A DNA stretch of 37,656 nt, from the NCBI GenBank assembly GCA_900320245.1, contig ONRP01000038.1, positions 1 through 37,656 of the forward strand. Reading direction: 5' to 3'. The position numbers and the translations under genes were made by a program. The notes under the pieces are model-generated. The model saw nothing but the letters and a program-made list of their open reading frames with translations, was not told the DNA's origin and did no database searches. The DNA comes from an uncultured Prevotellaceae bacterium. GTDB lineage: Bacteria > Bacteroidota > Bacteroidia > Bacteroidales > Muribaculaceae. Below, one piece after another: positions 5,966 through 13,977 of the stretch (within the stretch, counting starts at the first letter, position 1; each line of letters starts with the position of its first letter).

Positions 5966-7990
5966 TTATAATGAGTTTATAATGCATTTTGCAACATTTT
6001 CGGCCGTAAAACCGAATTTTTCATCGAGCACTTTGTACGGAGCAGAAGCACCGAAGTGGTCCAAGCCATATATCGTGCCGGTGGGCACTACGCGTCGCAA
6101 CGTCGAGGGCAGGCCGGAGGTCAGGCCGAACACGGGTATTCCATCGGGAATCACCTGCTTGCGGTAAGCCTCGTCTTGGTTCATGAACAGACCGATCGAG
6201 GGCACCGATACTACCTGCGACTTGATGCCTTGCTGCTTGATGATCTCGGCAGCAGCAACCAGCGTGGCGACTTCAGAGCCGTTACCCACGAGAGTCACAT
6301 CGGGCTTTTCTTGTGCAACGACGACGTAGCCACCGCGCTCGGCGCCCAGGGCGTCGGCATAGCGGTTGCCTGAGGCACTGGGCAGGTCATCGATGTTCTG
6401 GCGCGACAGAATCAGGGCCGTGGGGGTGAGGTTGTTCTCCATCGCCATCTTCCACGCAACAGACGTCTCGGCGGCATCGGCGGGACGCAACACGAGCATG
6501 CTGTTGCGGCCGTGATGGTTCTGCAGTTCCTCCATCAGGCGGATCTGTGCCTCTTGCTCGACGGGTTCATGGGTGGGGCCGTCCTCGCCGACGCGGAAGG
6601 CATCGTGCGTCCAGATGAACTTGACGGGAAGTTCCATCAGTGCCGACAGGCGTGCTGCAGGCTTGATATAGTCGCTGAAGACGAAGAACGTGCCGCAGGC
6701 AGCAATCACGCCTCCATGCAGCGCCATACCGTTGATGATGGCGGCCATGGCAAGTTCCGACACGCCCGCATGCAGGAAGGCGCCTGTGAAGTCGTGCGTC
6801 TTGAATGCACCGCGCACCTTCAGGAAGCCGTCGGTCTTGTCGCTGTTGGCAAGGTCGGCCGACGAGACAATCATGTTCTCGACCTGTTCGGCAAGTGCGG
6901 CTAGCACGTTGGCCGAGGCCGCACGTGTGGCGATTCCTGGCTTGTGTGCGATGGCGGCATAGTCCACTTGGGGTGTCTTGCCGTCGATATAGTCTTGCAG
7001 GCGCTGCATGGCCTCGGGGTTCTGCTGTGCCCAAGCATCGATGTCGCGCTGGCGTTGGGCAACGATTTCGCGTTGCTCATCAGCGCGCTGGGCATAAAGT
7101 GCTTTTACCTCGTCAAAGACTACCCAGGGATTCTCGGGATTGCCGCCCAGGTGCTCAATGGTCTTGCCGTAGTCGGCGCCCGACTTGCTCAGCGGGTTGC
7201 CGTGGGTGCTGCACTTGCCCTCAAAGTTCTCGCCCTCGGCAGTCACAGCGCCGCGGCCCATGATGGTGCGGCCGACGATGATGGTGGGACGCTCTTTTTC
7301 GGTGAGTGCTTTGTCCAATGCGTCCGCCAGAGCGGCGGGGTCGGTACCGTCACACTCGATGACGTTCCAATTCCACGCACGGTACTTCATGGCGGTATCT
7401 TCGTTGCTCACGGCGTCACAGTCAGTCGAGAGTTGCACCGTGTTGCTGTCGTAGAACATGATCAGGTTGTTCAACCCCAGATATCCGGCAATGCGGGCGG
7501 CCTCCTGTGAGATGCCCTCCTGCACACCGCCGTCACTGATAAAGGCGTAGGTCTTGTGGGCAAATACCTCGCTGTAATGGGTGGCAATAAAGCGCTCGGC
7601 GATAGCGGCACCAACGGCCATCACATGGCCCTGGCCCAGCGGACCGGATGTGTTTTCCACGCCATGCTCGACATCCAGTTCGGGATGACCGGGAGTGATG
7701 CTGCCCCACGAGCGGAATGCCTTCAGGTCATCGGTCGTGTAGCGGCCGGCAAGATGCAGCACACTGTAGAGCATTGGCGACATGTGACCCGGATCCAGGA
7801 AGAAGCGGTCACGGGCAAACCATGCAGGATTGTCGGGGTCAGTAACCAGATACTTGGAAAACAGGACGTTGACAAAGTCTGCGCCGCCCATGGCGCCACC
7901 GGGGTGACCTGACTTGGCCTGTTCAACCATCGATGCGGCAAGGATGCGGATGTTGTCTGCCGCGCGTGTCATCAACTTGGAATCAATCAT
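5966..7990 (-). CDS. tkt: Transketolase
   Basis: This thiamine-diphosphate enzyme of the non-oxidative pentose-phosphate pathway moves two-carbon ketol units between sugar phosphates. The 674-aa length is normal. The N-terminal PP domain has SGHPGGAMG (about 27-35), DxGHxSPMLYS, GPLGQGHVMAVGAA and the diphosphate/Mg motif SDGGVQEG...N. The central Pyr domain has AAIINGMALHGG and THDAFRVGEDGPTHEPVEQ, which contains the substrate-binding GEDGPTHQP-like block. The C-terminal domain has GLDHFGASAP. The N-terminal Gly of the usual GDG is Ser, a common variant. It is a single-gene unit with a -7 box at 8020-8027. The partner pathway gene rpe is at 15305-15952. Confidence 0.97.
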   Translation of the reverse strand: MIDSKLMTRAADNIRILAASMVEQAKSGHPGGAMGGADFVNVLFSKYLVTDPDNPAWFARDRFFLDPGHMSPMLYSVLHLAGRYTTDDLKAFRSWGSITPGHPELDVEHGVENTSGPLGQGHVMAVGAAIAERFIATHYSEVFAHKTYAFISDGGVQEGISQEAARIAGYLGLNNLIMFYDSNTVQLSTDCDAVSNEDTAMKYRAWNWNVIECDGTDPAALADALDKALTEKERPTIIVGRTIMGRGAVTAEGENFEGKCSTHGNPLSKSGADYGKTIEHLGGNPENPWVVFDEVKALYAQRADEQREIVAQRQRDIDAWAQQNPEAMQRLQDYIDGKTPQVDYAAIAHKPGIATRAASANVLAALAEQVENMIVSSADLANSDKTDGFLKVRGAFKTHDFTGAFLHAGVSELAMAAIINGMALHGGVIAACGTFFVFSDYIKPAARLSALMELPVKFIWTHDAFRVGEDGPTHEPVEQEAQIRLMEELQNHHGRNSMLVLRPADAAETSVAWKMAMENNLTPTALILSRQNIDDLPSASGNRYADALGAERGGYVVVAQEKPDVTLVGNGSEVATLVAAAEIIKQQGIKSQVVSVPSIGLFMNQDEAYRKQVIPDGIPVFGLTSGLPSTLRRVVPTGTIYGLDHFGASAPYKVLDEKFGFTAENVAKCIINSL

Positions 7991-8019
7991 AATAGTAGAG
8001 GTTTATTTGCTTTAATCCA

Positions 8020-8027
8020 CAAAAATA
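8020..8027 (-). promoter_or_regulatory. Promoter -7 box of tkt
   Basis: TATTTTTG on the minus strand, 30 bp before the ATG at 7990, matches TAnnTTTG. No convincing -33 element is seen. Confidence 0.5.
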
Positions 8028-8083
8028 CTCAAAATAATTGAATAGACCGATGATTCTATGGATAATTTTTAAGACAAAAAACA

Positions 8084-8118
8084 ATTTGTGGCCGCACCAT
8101 TCCAGTACGGCCACAAAT
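8084..8118 (-). terminator. Intrinsic terminator after the sugar permease gene
   Basis: ATTTGTGGCCG (8084-8094) and CGGCCACAAAT (8108-8118) form a perfect 11-bp stem with a 13-nt loop. On the minus strand it is followed by a run of six T. It lies 31 bp after the permease stop codon. Confidence 0.9.
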
Positions 8119-8148
8119 ATGTTGTTGAAAATCAGTCTGTAATGATGA

Positions 8149-9402
8149 TTATTCTGCTTTCTTAGTCGGCTTGCTGCCAACCAGGGCGTAGAACAGCATG
8201 TAGGCCAGCATGGCGATGACCAGCCAGTAACTCTCGATGTCGCCCACCTTATCAGCAAGGAAGTTCTGGATGAGTGGCATCACGCCACCACCGACAACCA
8301 TCGTCATGAACAGACCCGAAGCGGCTGCGGTGAATTTGCCCAGACCCTCGGTAGCGAGGTTGAAGACAACACCCCACATTACCGAAGTGCAGATACCGCA
8401 CAGGATGATGAACAGAACCTTAACGGGTACCTCTGCGCCTTTAAGGGTCATCTTGACGTCCTCGGGAAGGAAGATGGCTACCAGCAACAGCAGGATGGCG
8501 AGAGCACTTGTGATAATTAACTGGGTGCGAGGTGAAACCTTGCCCGAAATGAGCGAACTGCTGAAGCGGCCCACCAGCATGAGCAGCCAGTAGATGCCGG
8601 CAATCGTGCCGGCGACGGGAGCGCTGCCCAAAACGCCGCCCTCGGCAACAGGTTCAGTCAAGTAGAACAACAACTGGCCGGGGATTCCCACCTCGATGCC
8701 AACGTAGAAGAAGATGGCGATGATACCCAGTACCAGATGACGATAACTCAAGGCGCCTTTCACACCCTCCATCACGTTTTGTGCCTCGGTTTCAGGCTCC
8801 TGCAGTTTGGTGAGATAGATGATGAGGAATGAAACCGCAAAAATGGCCATAGCAATGAACAGCAGGGGCTGGACAACTTCGAGCGAAGTCTTTTCGGTGG
8901 TCTCGCCGATCAGCATACCCACGAGCATCGGGGTCAGCGTGGCTGCCAATGAGTTGAGCGAGCCACCGGTCTGTATCAACTGGTTACCGCGGTTGCCGCC
9001 ACCGCCCAACTGGTTGAGCATGGGGTTGACCACCGTGTTGAGGATGCAGACACAGAAACCGCAGATGAATGCACCGACAAGATAGATGATGTAGGTGCTG
9101 ATCTCGCTGGCGCTCAAAGTGCTGGAGATGTATTGTACTGCCATACCGATGAAGCCGAGTGCCAAGGCAACCAGCGCGGTTTTCTTGTAACCAATCTTTG
9201 TAATCATGATGCCGGCGGGAATACCCATAAACAGGTAGGCCGCAAAGTTCATCATGTTACCCATCATGCCAGCCCATTCGTAGTGGTCATCCCAGATGGT
9301 TCCGAAGGGGGCGGCCATGTTGGTTACAAACGAAATCATTGCAAAGAGGAACATCATGGCGATAATCGACACTAATGCTCCGTTTTTCTTTTCAGTTGTC
9401 AT
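8149..9402 (-). CDS. Sugar MFS permease, FucP/GluP type
   Basis: This is a 417-aa inner-membrane transporter with about twelve hydrophobic segments. It resembles the FHS (fucose-galactose-glucose:H+ symporter) branch of the major facilitator superfamily. Supporting features are FLFAMISFVTNMAAPFGTIW in segment 1, NPMLNQLGGGGNRGNQLIQTGGSLNSLAA in the middle, and WGVVFNLATEGLGKFTAAASG near the end. The family imports hexoses with protons; the exact sugar is not deducible. It has its own promoter box (9452-9459) and a strong terminator. Confidence 0.9.
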   Translation of the reverse strand: MTTEKKNGALVSIIAMMFLFAMISFVTNMAAPFGTIWDDHYEWAGMMGNMMNFAAYLFMGIPAGIMITKIGYKKTALVALALGFIGMAVQYISSTLSASEISTYIIYLVGAFICGFCVCILNTVVNPMLNQLGGGGNRGNQLIQTGGSLNSLAATLTPMLVGMLIGETTEKTSLEVVQPLLFIAMAIFAVSFLIIYLTKLQEPETEAQNVMEGVKGALSYRHLVLGIIAIFFYVGIEVGIPGQLLFYLTEPVAEGGVLGSAPVAGTIAGIYWLLMLVGRFSSSLISGKVSPRTQLIITSALAILLLLVAIFLPEDVKMTLKGAEVPVKVLFIILCGICTSVMWGVVFNLATEGLGKFTAAASGLFMTMVVGGGVMPLIQNFLADKVGDIESYWLVIAMLAYMLFYALVGSKPTKKAE

Positions 9403-9451
9403 GTTGTTATAGAAAATTGGTTATTAATGTATTGTTCGTGATAATTTTGGG

Positions 9452-9459
9452 CAAAAATA
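9452..9459 (-). promoter_or_regulatory. Promoter -7 box of the sugar permease gene
   Basis: TATTTTTGC on the minus strand matches TAnnTTTGC. The predicted leader is about 43 nt to the ATG at 9402. Confidence 0.5.
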
Positions 9460-9506
9460 CGACATTTTCTTCAAAATGCCGTATTTTGAGCTGTTTTTTG
9501 GCGAAA

Positions 9507-10178
9507 TTAATAAGATCTCGGCCCGAAAACGGCGGTGCCGATGCGCACCAGGGTCGCGCCGTACTTCACGGCAACCTGCCAGTCGTCGCTCATGCCCATG
9601 CTCAACTCGTTGAAGTCCTCGCTTTCGTCAAACGGGCCGTCTTTCAGCGTCAGATAGGTGCGGCGAACGAGGTCGAACTCCTGAGCCACCTGCTCCATGT
9701 CATCGGTCAACGACGCCATGGCCATCACGCCGCACACGCGCACGTGAGGATAGCAAGTCAGTTCTCCGGCCTCACCGGCTTCCAGCACCTCGTCGACGCT
9801 GAAACCGCTCTTCGTTTCTTCTTGAGCCACGTGCAGTTGCAGCAGCACGTCGACGGTGCGGTCGATGCGGGCGGCCTCTTTCTCAATGAGGCTCAGCAGT
9901 TTAACGCTGTCAACGCTCTCGATCACGCTCACATGGGGCATGATGGCGCGCACCTTGTTCTTCTGCAGGTGACCGATGAAGTGCCAACGGATGTCCTCTG
10001 GCAACTGTGGGGCCTTGGCAATCAGTTCCTGGGCCCTGTTCTCGCCGAACAGACGCTGGCCGGCTTCATAGGCCTCAGCAAGTTCCTCAACGGGGTGAAA
10101 CTTGGAAACGGCCACAAGTCGCACACCATTAGGCAGTTGCGCAGTGACTTTCTCGAGGTTCTCCTTGATGCTTACCAT
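9507..10178 (-). CDS. yggS: PLP-homeostasis protein, YggS/PLPBP family
   Basis: This cytoplasmic single-domain pyridoxal-phosphate-binding protein of 223 aa has a fold like the alanine racemase N-terminal domain. The PLP lysine is K26 in LVAVSKFHP. Other signatures are GENRAQEL, WHFIGHLQKNKVR, and ELSMGMSDDWQVAVKYGATLVRIGTAVFG. Members have no known catalytic activity and buffer PLP and amino-acid or keto-acid pools. It follows the DUF4494 gene by 6 bp, and the two form an operon. That pairing is common in Bacteroidales as far as I recall. Confidence 0.95.
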   Translation of the reverse strand: MVSIKENLEKVTAQLPNGVRLVAVSKFHPVEELAEAYEAGQRLFGENRAQELIAKAPQLPEDIRWHFIGHLQKNKVRAIMPHVSVIESVDSVKLLSLIEKEAARIDRTVDVLLQLHVAQEETKSGFSVDEVLEAGEAGELTCYPHVRVCGVMAMASLTDDMEQVAQEFDLVRRTYLTLKDGPFDESEDFNELSMGMSDDWQVAVKYGATLVRIGTAVFGPRSY

Positions 10179-10184
10179 GGCAGA

Positions 10185-10661
10185 TTACTGATTTTGCGCT
10201 TTCTGCCGTGCCTCGCGGTCGGCTTTTGTCTCACTCAGGTCGGCAGGGAAGACGTCCATCAGTGGAGTCTCGGCGATGGAGGCGATCTCAAAATCGGCCA
10301 TAGTATCGTTCATGCCTTCCATAAAGACGGCAAGCGCGCCTTTCAGGTCGCTGGCTTGCACTAGTTGGAAACTGGCTGTGCGTTTCTCGACTGCGGTCTT
10401 CTCGTCGATGGTGATGAAATTGGTCTTCACCTTGTACCAGCGGTCACCGGCTTCATTATAGAATATATCGCTCAATTTCACGCGCTTGACGGTGTCGACA
10501 CTGAACTCGCCCGAGATAAAGGGCTGCATCTTGTCGGTGATGCGCGCCTCGGCTTCAGTAAATGACAATGCGTCAACAAGATATGGTTCAGAAACGGTCT
10601 TCAATACACCGTTTTCCATCATGCGATCATACTTTACTTTGCATTCAAACCACTGTGACAT
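10185..10661 (-). CDS. DUF4494 domain protein
   Basis: This 158-aa soluble protein has no signal peptide or membrane segment. It begins MSQWFECKVKYDRMMENGV and contains VDALSFTEAEARI, features I recognise as DUF4494, a small Bacteroidota-restricted family. The C-terminus is charged and low in complexity (SETKADREARQKAQNQ). Function is unknown. It is the first gene of a two-gene unit with yggS, with a promoter box at 10725-10732. Confidence 0.85.
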   Translation of the reverse strand: MSQWFECKVKYDRMMENGVLKTVSEPYLVDALSFTEAEARITDKMQPFISGEFSVDTVKRVKLSDIFYNEAGDRWYKVKTNFITIDEKTAVEKRTASFQLVQASDLKGALAVFMEGMNDTMADFEIASIAETPLMDVFPADLSETKADREARQKAQNQ

Positions 10662-10724
10662 AGTTATTTGATTTTATGATTTTAAAGTGACAATTTAAAT
10701 AATTAAATACTAATTGAGATTTCA

Positions 10725-10732
10725 CAAATATA
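10725..10732 (-). promoter_or_regulatory. Promoter -7 box of the DUF4494-yggS operon
   Basis: TATATTTG on the minus strand matches TAnnTTTG. A CTTG 19 bp upstream may serve as the -33 element. The predicted leader is about 58 nt and very A+T-rich. Confidence 0.55.
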
Positions 10733-10771
10733 CCACTAACTTGCCAATTGACAAGCCATTGAGCGGTGTTC

Positions 10772-10813
10772 TCTAAACCTCAATCTCTAAACTTTAACCT
10801 TTAAACCCTAAAC
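10772..10813. repeat. Degenerate 7-bp tandem repeat, six units
   Basis: Six heptamers in register: TCTAAAC, CTCAATC, TCTAAAC, TTTAACC, TTTAAAC, CCTAAAC. The consensus is near YYTAAAC. The array lies between the end of the FabK-like gene and the DUF4494 promoter. Confidence 0.8.
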
Positions 10814-10815
10814 TT

Positions 10816-10839
10816 CCATTTTGAGATATCTCCAAATGG
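10816..10839 (-). terminator. Palindrome, possible terminator of the FabK-like gene
   Basis: A 24-bp palindrome (CCATTTTGAG ... TCCAAATGG) with one mismatched pair lies 5 bp beyond the stop codon on the minus strand. There is no strong T run, so termination is only suggested. Confidence 0.4.
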
Positions 10840-10844
10840 AATTA

Positions 10845-11834
10845 TTACATTAAAGTTCTCCTTGAGATTTGCTCTTCCATCGCTTGGTTGATGAGTTGCT
10901 TACGTGCAATATAATACTCGCTTACGAAGCGTTGCATCACCACCTCTACGGGTTCTATTTCACGGCCCTTGAGCAGGCTGGCGGCCTGACCGATTTCCAG
11001 TTCGCCGTTCTCGACATCTCCCTCAAAGATGCCCGTGCGGGTCTTGCCGATGCCGATGAGTTCCAGCAGTTCTTCTTCGGTGGCTCCATGGTTCTCGGCC
11101 TCCTGCACCGCGGTCTGGAAAGCGTTCTTTACCAGTCGGGTGGGCGAGAGTTTCCTGAAGTGGAGCAGCGTGTCGCCCTCGTTAAGGTTCAGGCACAGAC
11201 GCTTGAAGTTCTCATGGGCCGAACTCTCCTGGGTCAGGGCGAAAAGGGTGCCGATCTGGACACCGTCGGCGCCCATCGACTCGGCTGCCAGCATGGCATC
11301 ACCCGTGGCAATGCCGCCCGCAGCAATCAGGGGCAGGCTCGTAGCGCGGCGCACGGCGGGAATCAGGCACATTGTGGTGGTCTCCTCCTTGCCGTTGTGG
11401 CCTCCGGCCTCAAAACCCTCGGCAACCACTGCGTCAACTCCGGCTGCTTCGCATTTGGCGGCAAATGCCGATGATGACACCACGTGGGCCACCTTGATCT
11501 TGTGGTCATGAAGCCAGCCCGTCCACTTCTTGGGGCTGCCGGCCGACGTGAACACAATGGGGACCTTTTGTTCTGCGATAACCTCCATCAGTTCGGCGGC
11601 TTGCGGACGCATCAGCGGCACGTTCACACCGAAGTTGTAGGGCGTGGCTTCGCGGCACTTGATGATGTGCTCGCGCAGCACCTCGGGAGTCATCGAGCCG
11701 GCGCCGATCAGGCCCAGGCCACCGGCATTGCTTACGGCAGCAGCGAGTTCCCACCCGCTGCACCACACCATACCGCCCGAAATCACTGGATAGTCGATTT
11801 CAAACAGTTCGGTGATTCTGGATAGCATTGCCAT
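10845..11834 (-). CDS. FMN-dependent NMO / FabK-like flavoprotein
   Basis: This 329-aa TIM-barrel flavoprotein belongs to the 2-nitropropane dioxygenase/enoyl-ACP reductase II superfamily. Visible signatures are YPVISGGMVW (FMN binding), AVSNAGGLGLIGAGSM, the active-site region VVAEGFEAGGHNG, and LPLIAAGGIATGDAMLAAESMGADGVQIGT for the phosphate site. It could reduce enoyl-ACP in fatty-acid synthesis (FabK) or oxidise nitronates; sequence alone does not decide. The start is MAMLSR or the Met two codons later. It follows deoD by 24 bp and is probably co-transcribed with it. Confidence 0.88.
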   Translation of the reverse strand: MAMLSRITELFEIDYPVISGGMVWCSGWELAAAVSNAGGLGLIGAGSMTPEVLREHIIKCREATPYNFGVNVPLMRPQAAELMEVIAEQKVPIVFTSAGSPKKWTGWLHDHKIKVAHVVSSSAFAAKCEAAGVDAVVAEGFEAGGHNGKEETTTMCLIPAVRRATSLPLIAAGGIATGDAMLAAESMGADGVQIGTLFALTQESSAHENFKRLCLNLNEGDTLLHFRKLSPTRLVKNAFQTAVQEAENHGATEEELLELIGIGKTRTGIFEGDVENGELEIGQAASLLKGREIEPVEVVMQRFVSEYYIARKQLINQAMEEQISRRTLM

Positions 11835-11858
11835 GATGAAAATGCTTTTTTCTGTCTG

Positions 11859-12569
11859 CTAAATGATGCCGAAGGCTACATCCATCATCTGGGTGAAGTT
11901 GTTCTGGCGTTCCTCGGCAGTGGTCACCTCACCGGTCACCAGCGAGTCGCTGATGGTGCACATGCACAGGGCGCGCGCGCCGCTGCGGGCAGCGTTCATG
12001 TACAGTGCGGGAGCCTCCATCTCAACGGCCAGCACGCCCATCTTCTGCCACTGGTCGGTGTCGGGGCTGTCATCGTAGAAAGTGTCCGACGAATACACGT
12101 TGCCCACCTTGTAGCGGTAGCCCAGTTCCTCGGCCTTCTCGACGGCAGCACGCAGCAGGTCGAAGTCGGCAATCGGGGCATAGGTGCCGGGCAGACGGAA
12201 TTGCTCGGCATAGGCGCTGTTGGTGCAGGCACCCATGGCCATCACCAGGTCACCGATGTGCAGGTCGGGATGCATCGATCCGGCAGAGCCTACACGGATG
12301 ATGGTCTTCACGTCATAGAAGTTGAACAACTCGTAACTGTAGATGCCAATCGAGGGAATGCCCATACCGTGGCCCTGGACCGACACGCGTTTGCCTTTGT
12401 ACATGCCGGTATAGCCCAGCATGCCGCGCACCTGGTTATAGAGCGTGGGATTCTCAAGATAGCGTTCTGCCATCAACTTGGCGCGCAAGGGGTCGCCGGC
12501 CATAATCACTGTGGGTGCAATCTCGCCATACTTGGCGCCGATGTGCGGAGTAGGTGTTTTGTCTGCCAT
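11859..12569 (-). CDS. deoD: Purine-nucleoside phosphorylase DeoD
   Basis: This 236-aa enzyme of nucleoside salvage cleaves purine nucleosides with phosphate to give the base and ribose-1-phosphate. The short hexameric DeoD type is shown by the N-terminal [25 protein letters not shown], with phosphate-binding Gly/Asp/Arg. [22 protein letters not shown] and the substrate motif [12 protein letters not shown] follow. SDSLVTGE carries the catalytic Asp. The usual EMEAAALY is EMEAPALY here. It is the first gene of a likely deoD-flavoprotein operon with a good promoter at 12617-12624. Confidence 0.96.
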   Translation of the reverse strand: MADKTPTPHIGAKYGEIAPTVIMAGDPLRAKLMAERYLENPTLYNQVRGMLGYTGMYKGKRVSVQGHGMGIPSIGIYSYELFNFYDVKTIIRVGSAGSMHPDLHIGDLVMAMGACTNSAYAEQFRLPGTYAPIADFDLLRAAVEKAEELGYRYKVGNVYSSDTFYDDSPDTDQWQKMGVLAVEMEAPALYMNAARSGARALCMCTISDSLVTGEVTTAEERQNNFTQMMDVAFGII

Positions 12570-12616
12570 AATATTATCTGGTTATATATGTAAATTGATG
12601 TTTTTGCTTTAGTGTG

Positions 12617-12624
12617 CAAAGATA
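12617..12624 (-). promoter_or_regulatory. Promoter -7 box of deoD
   Basis: TATCTTTGC on the minus strand is an exact TAnnTTTGC match. A GTTG 19 bp upstream is a possible -33 element. The predicted leader is about 42 nt. Confidence 0.6.
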
Positions 12625-12703
12625 GTCCATTTTTGTTCAATTTGCAACTTTTCGTTGTATTAACGATTATTAACAGATTAAATACTTCGAACAGCGTATC
12701 ATT

Positions 12704-12901
12704 TTATTTGTTAATGTCTAATTTTGCGCAATCAAAATTACCTACTCGAACCATGTCTATCAAGTCCGTTCCTGGGAATTGGAGATCACCTTTGTCGTTT
12801 TCAATGTCTGTTGAATGTGCGGTATCTATTCTTTTTTCTAAGGCTTTGACATTCATGTTTTTTACTTCTTGGACAACCCTAAATAGAATCTTTATATGTC
12901 A
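12704..12901 (-). pseudogene. Open frame, possible C-terminal remnant of an unknown gene
   Basis: On the minus strand a frame stays open from 12901 to a TAA at 12704-12706. The longest ATG-started part is 50 codons (12704-12856) and begins MNVKALEKRIDTAHSTD. It contains DLQFPGTDLIDMVRVGNFD and has a residue mix typical of a real protein. I do not recognise it. The frame is cut upstream by a stop exactly where the acyltransferase gene starts on the other strand, suggesting a tail left when the A+T-rich DNA arrived. It could also be a small gene or chance. The rest of this 326-bp gap holds the deoD promoter and a plus-strand box TAATTTTG (12719-12726) that might drive the acyltransferase. Confidence 0.3.
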
Positions 12902-13888
12902 AGAGAACAATCTGCTATAATAAAGGGCATCGCAATATTACTGATGCTGATATATCATCTTAATAACATACCAGGAATCAATGGCTTAGATAATGAGTTC
13001 TATAATACACTATCAACTGCTTCGCATCCTATCACTTTTTTTCTTATAGTGAGTGGGTATGGATTGTATTATTTATATAGACAAGGTAGAATAACTTGGA
13101 AATATCTTTTTAGACGAACGTTGAAATTGTATTTGGCTTTTTGGCTGGTACTTTTGTTTTTTGTTGTTGGATTGGCTTCATGGCTTTATCCGGGTAGGTT
13201 TTCAATATCATGGGATAAACTTTTTGTTAATCTTATTGGTTGGCGGTGGGATTATTGTATTTTTACATGGTTCTTGTTGCCTTATATTTTGATGACTTTT
13301 TCTGCAAAGTGGTGTTTTCGTATAATCGATTATTTGGGAAATGTAGTGTCTTTGCTCGTTGCTATGTTTATATATTTGTTCACTTCATTTCTTATTAGTC
13401 GTTATTTCGACTCCTGGCTGCAATGGCATTATGAGGTTTATCATGTGATACTTTGGGCTCAGACCTTATTAGGCATGACTATGGGTGCAGTGATGGCACG
13501 TTTGGTTTTGGCTGGCAAGAGCATTATTTGGAAAAAACTTTATGGAAGAGATTATTTAATCATGCTGCTCTTGGTTTTATCGTTTGTACTGAGAGGGCAA
13601 ATTCATATATCTGTATTGAACTCATTTCACGCTGCTTTGGTCGTGTGGTTGGTTTTACATATGAGTTTTAAAGGAATTCCCAAGAAAGTATTGATTGAAT
13701 TGGGCGATAAATCAATGATTATGTGGTTAAGTCAAGGCTTTTTGGGCGCTGTATTATTTTCTGAGTATTATTTACTGCTTCGTTGGCCATTGCTTATTTG
13801 GGTTGTATGGGTAATAGTTTGTTACAGTTTCTCTTGCCTGTTAAAGCCGGTTGTTAATGGTATTACAAGAGTAATGAAACTGTCGTGA
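12896..13888 (+). CDS. Acyltransferase-3 family membrane protein
   Basis: This is a 330-aa polytopic inner-membrane protein with about ten hydrophobic segments. It begins with the acyltransferase-3 pattern: MSREQSAIIKGIAILLMLIYHL has the conserved His, then HPITFFLIVSGYGLYYLYR and a positively charged YLFRRTLKLY. Members O-acetylate or O-succinylate surface sugars, lipopolysaccharide or peptidoglycan; the acceptor here is unknown. The gene is strikingly A+T-rich and uses A/T-ending codons, unlike the G+C-rich neighbours on both sides. That suggests recent horizontal acquisition, perhaps from a surface-polysaccharide locus. It stands alone between divergent deoD and the YitT gene. Confidence 0.85.
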   Translation: MSREQSAIIKGIAILLMLIYHLNNIPGINGLDNEFYNTLSTASHPITFFLIVSGYGLYYLYRQGRITWKYLFRRTLKLYLAFWLVLLFFVVGLASWLYPGRFSISWDKLFVNLIGWRWDYCIFTWFLLPYILMTFSAKWCFRIIDYLGNVVSLLVAMFIYLFTSFLISRYFDSWLQWHYEVYHVILWAQTLLGMTMGAVMARLVLAGKSIIWKKLYGRDYLIMLLLVLSFVLRGQIHISVLNSFHAALVVWLVLHMSFKGIPKKVLIELGDKSMIMWLSQGFLGAVLFSEYYLLLRWPLLIWVVWVIVCYSFSCLLKPVVNGITRVMKLS

Positions 13889-13946
13889 GTGGAAAGGTTT
13901 TTATTAAGATAAAGGTAAAAAGAGTAGTTGATCGGGAAATAATGAC

Positions 13947-13954
13947 TACCTTTG
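13947..13954 (+). promoter_or_regulatory. Promoter -7 box of the YitT-family gene
   Basis: TACCTTTGC is an exact TAnnTTTGC match. GTTG 16 bp upstream (13927-13930) is a weak -33 candidate. The predicted leader is about 17 nt. Confidence 0.6.
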
Positions 13955-13977
13955 CGGCCGATTTTACAGAATAAGAT

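Noticed and set aside
9375-10364. A 329-codon plus-strand frame across yggS and part of the DUF4494 gene
   Set aside because: It lies opposite two recognised genes and has a His/Gln/Val-rich composition with no motif or promoter.
12612-12920. A 102-codon plus-strand frame before the acyltransferase gene
   Set aside because: It has no motif, an odd Ser/Phe-rich composition, and runs out of frame into the acyltransferase start. The minus-strand frame in the same place looks more protein-like.
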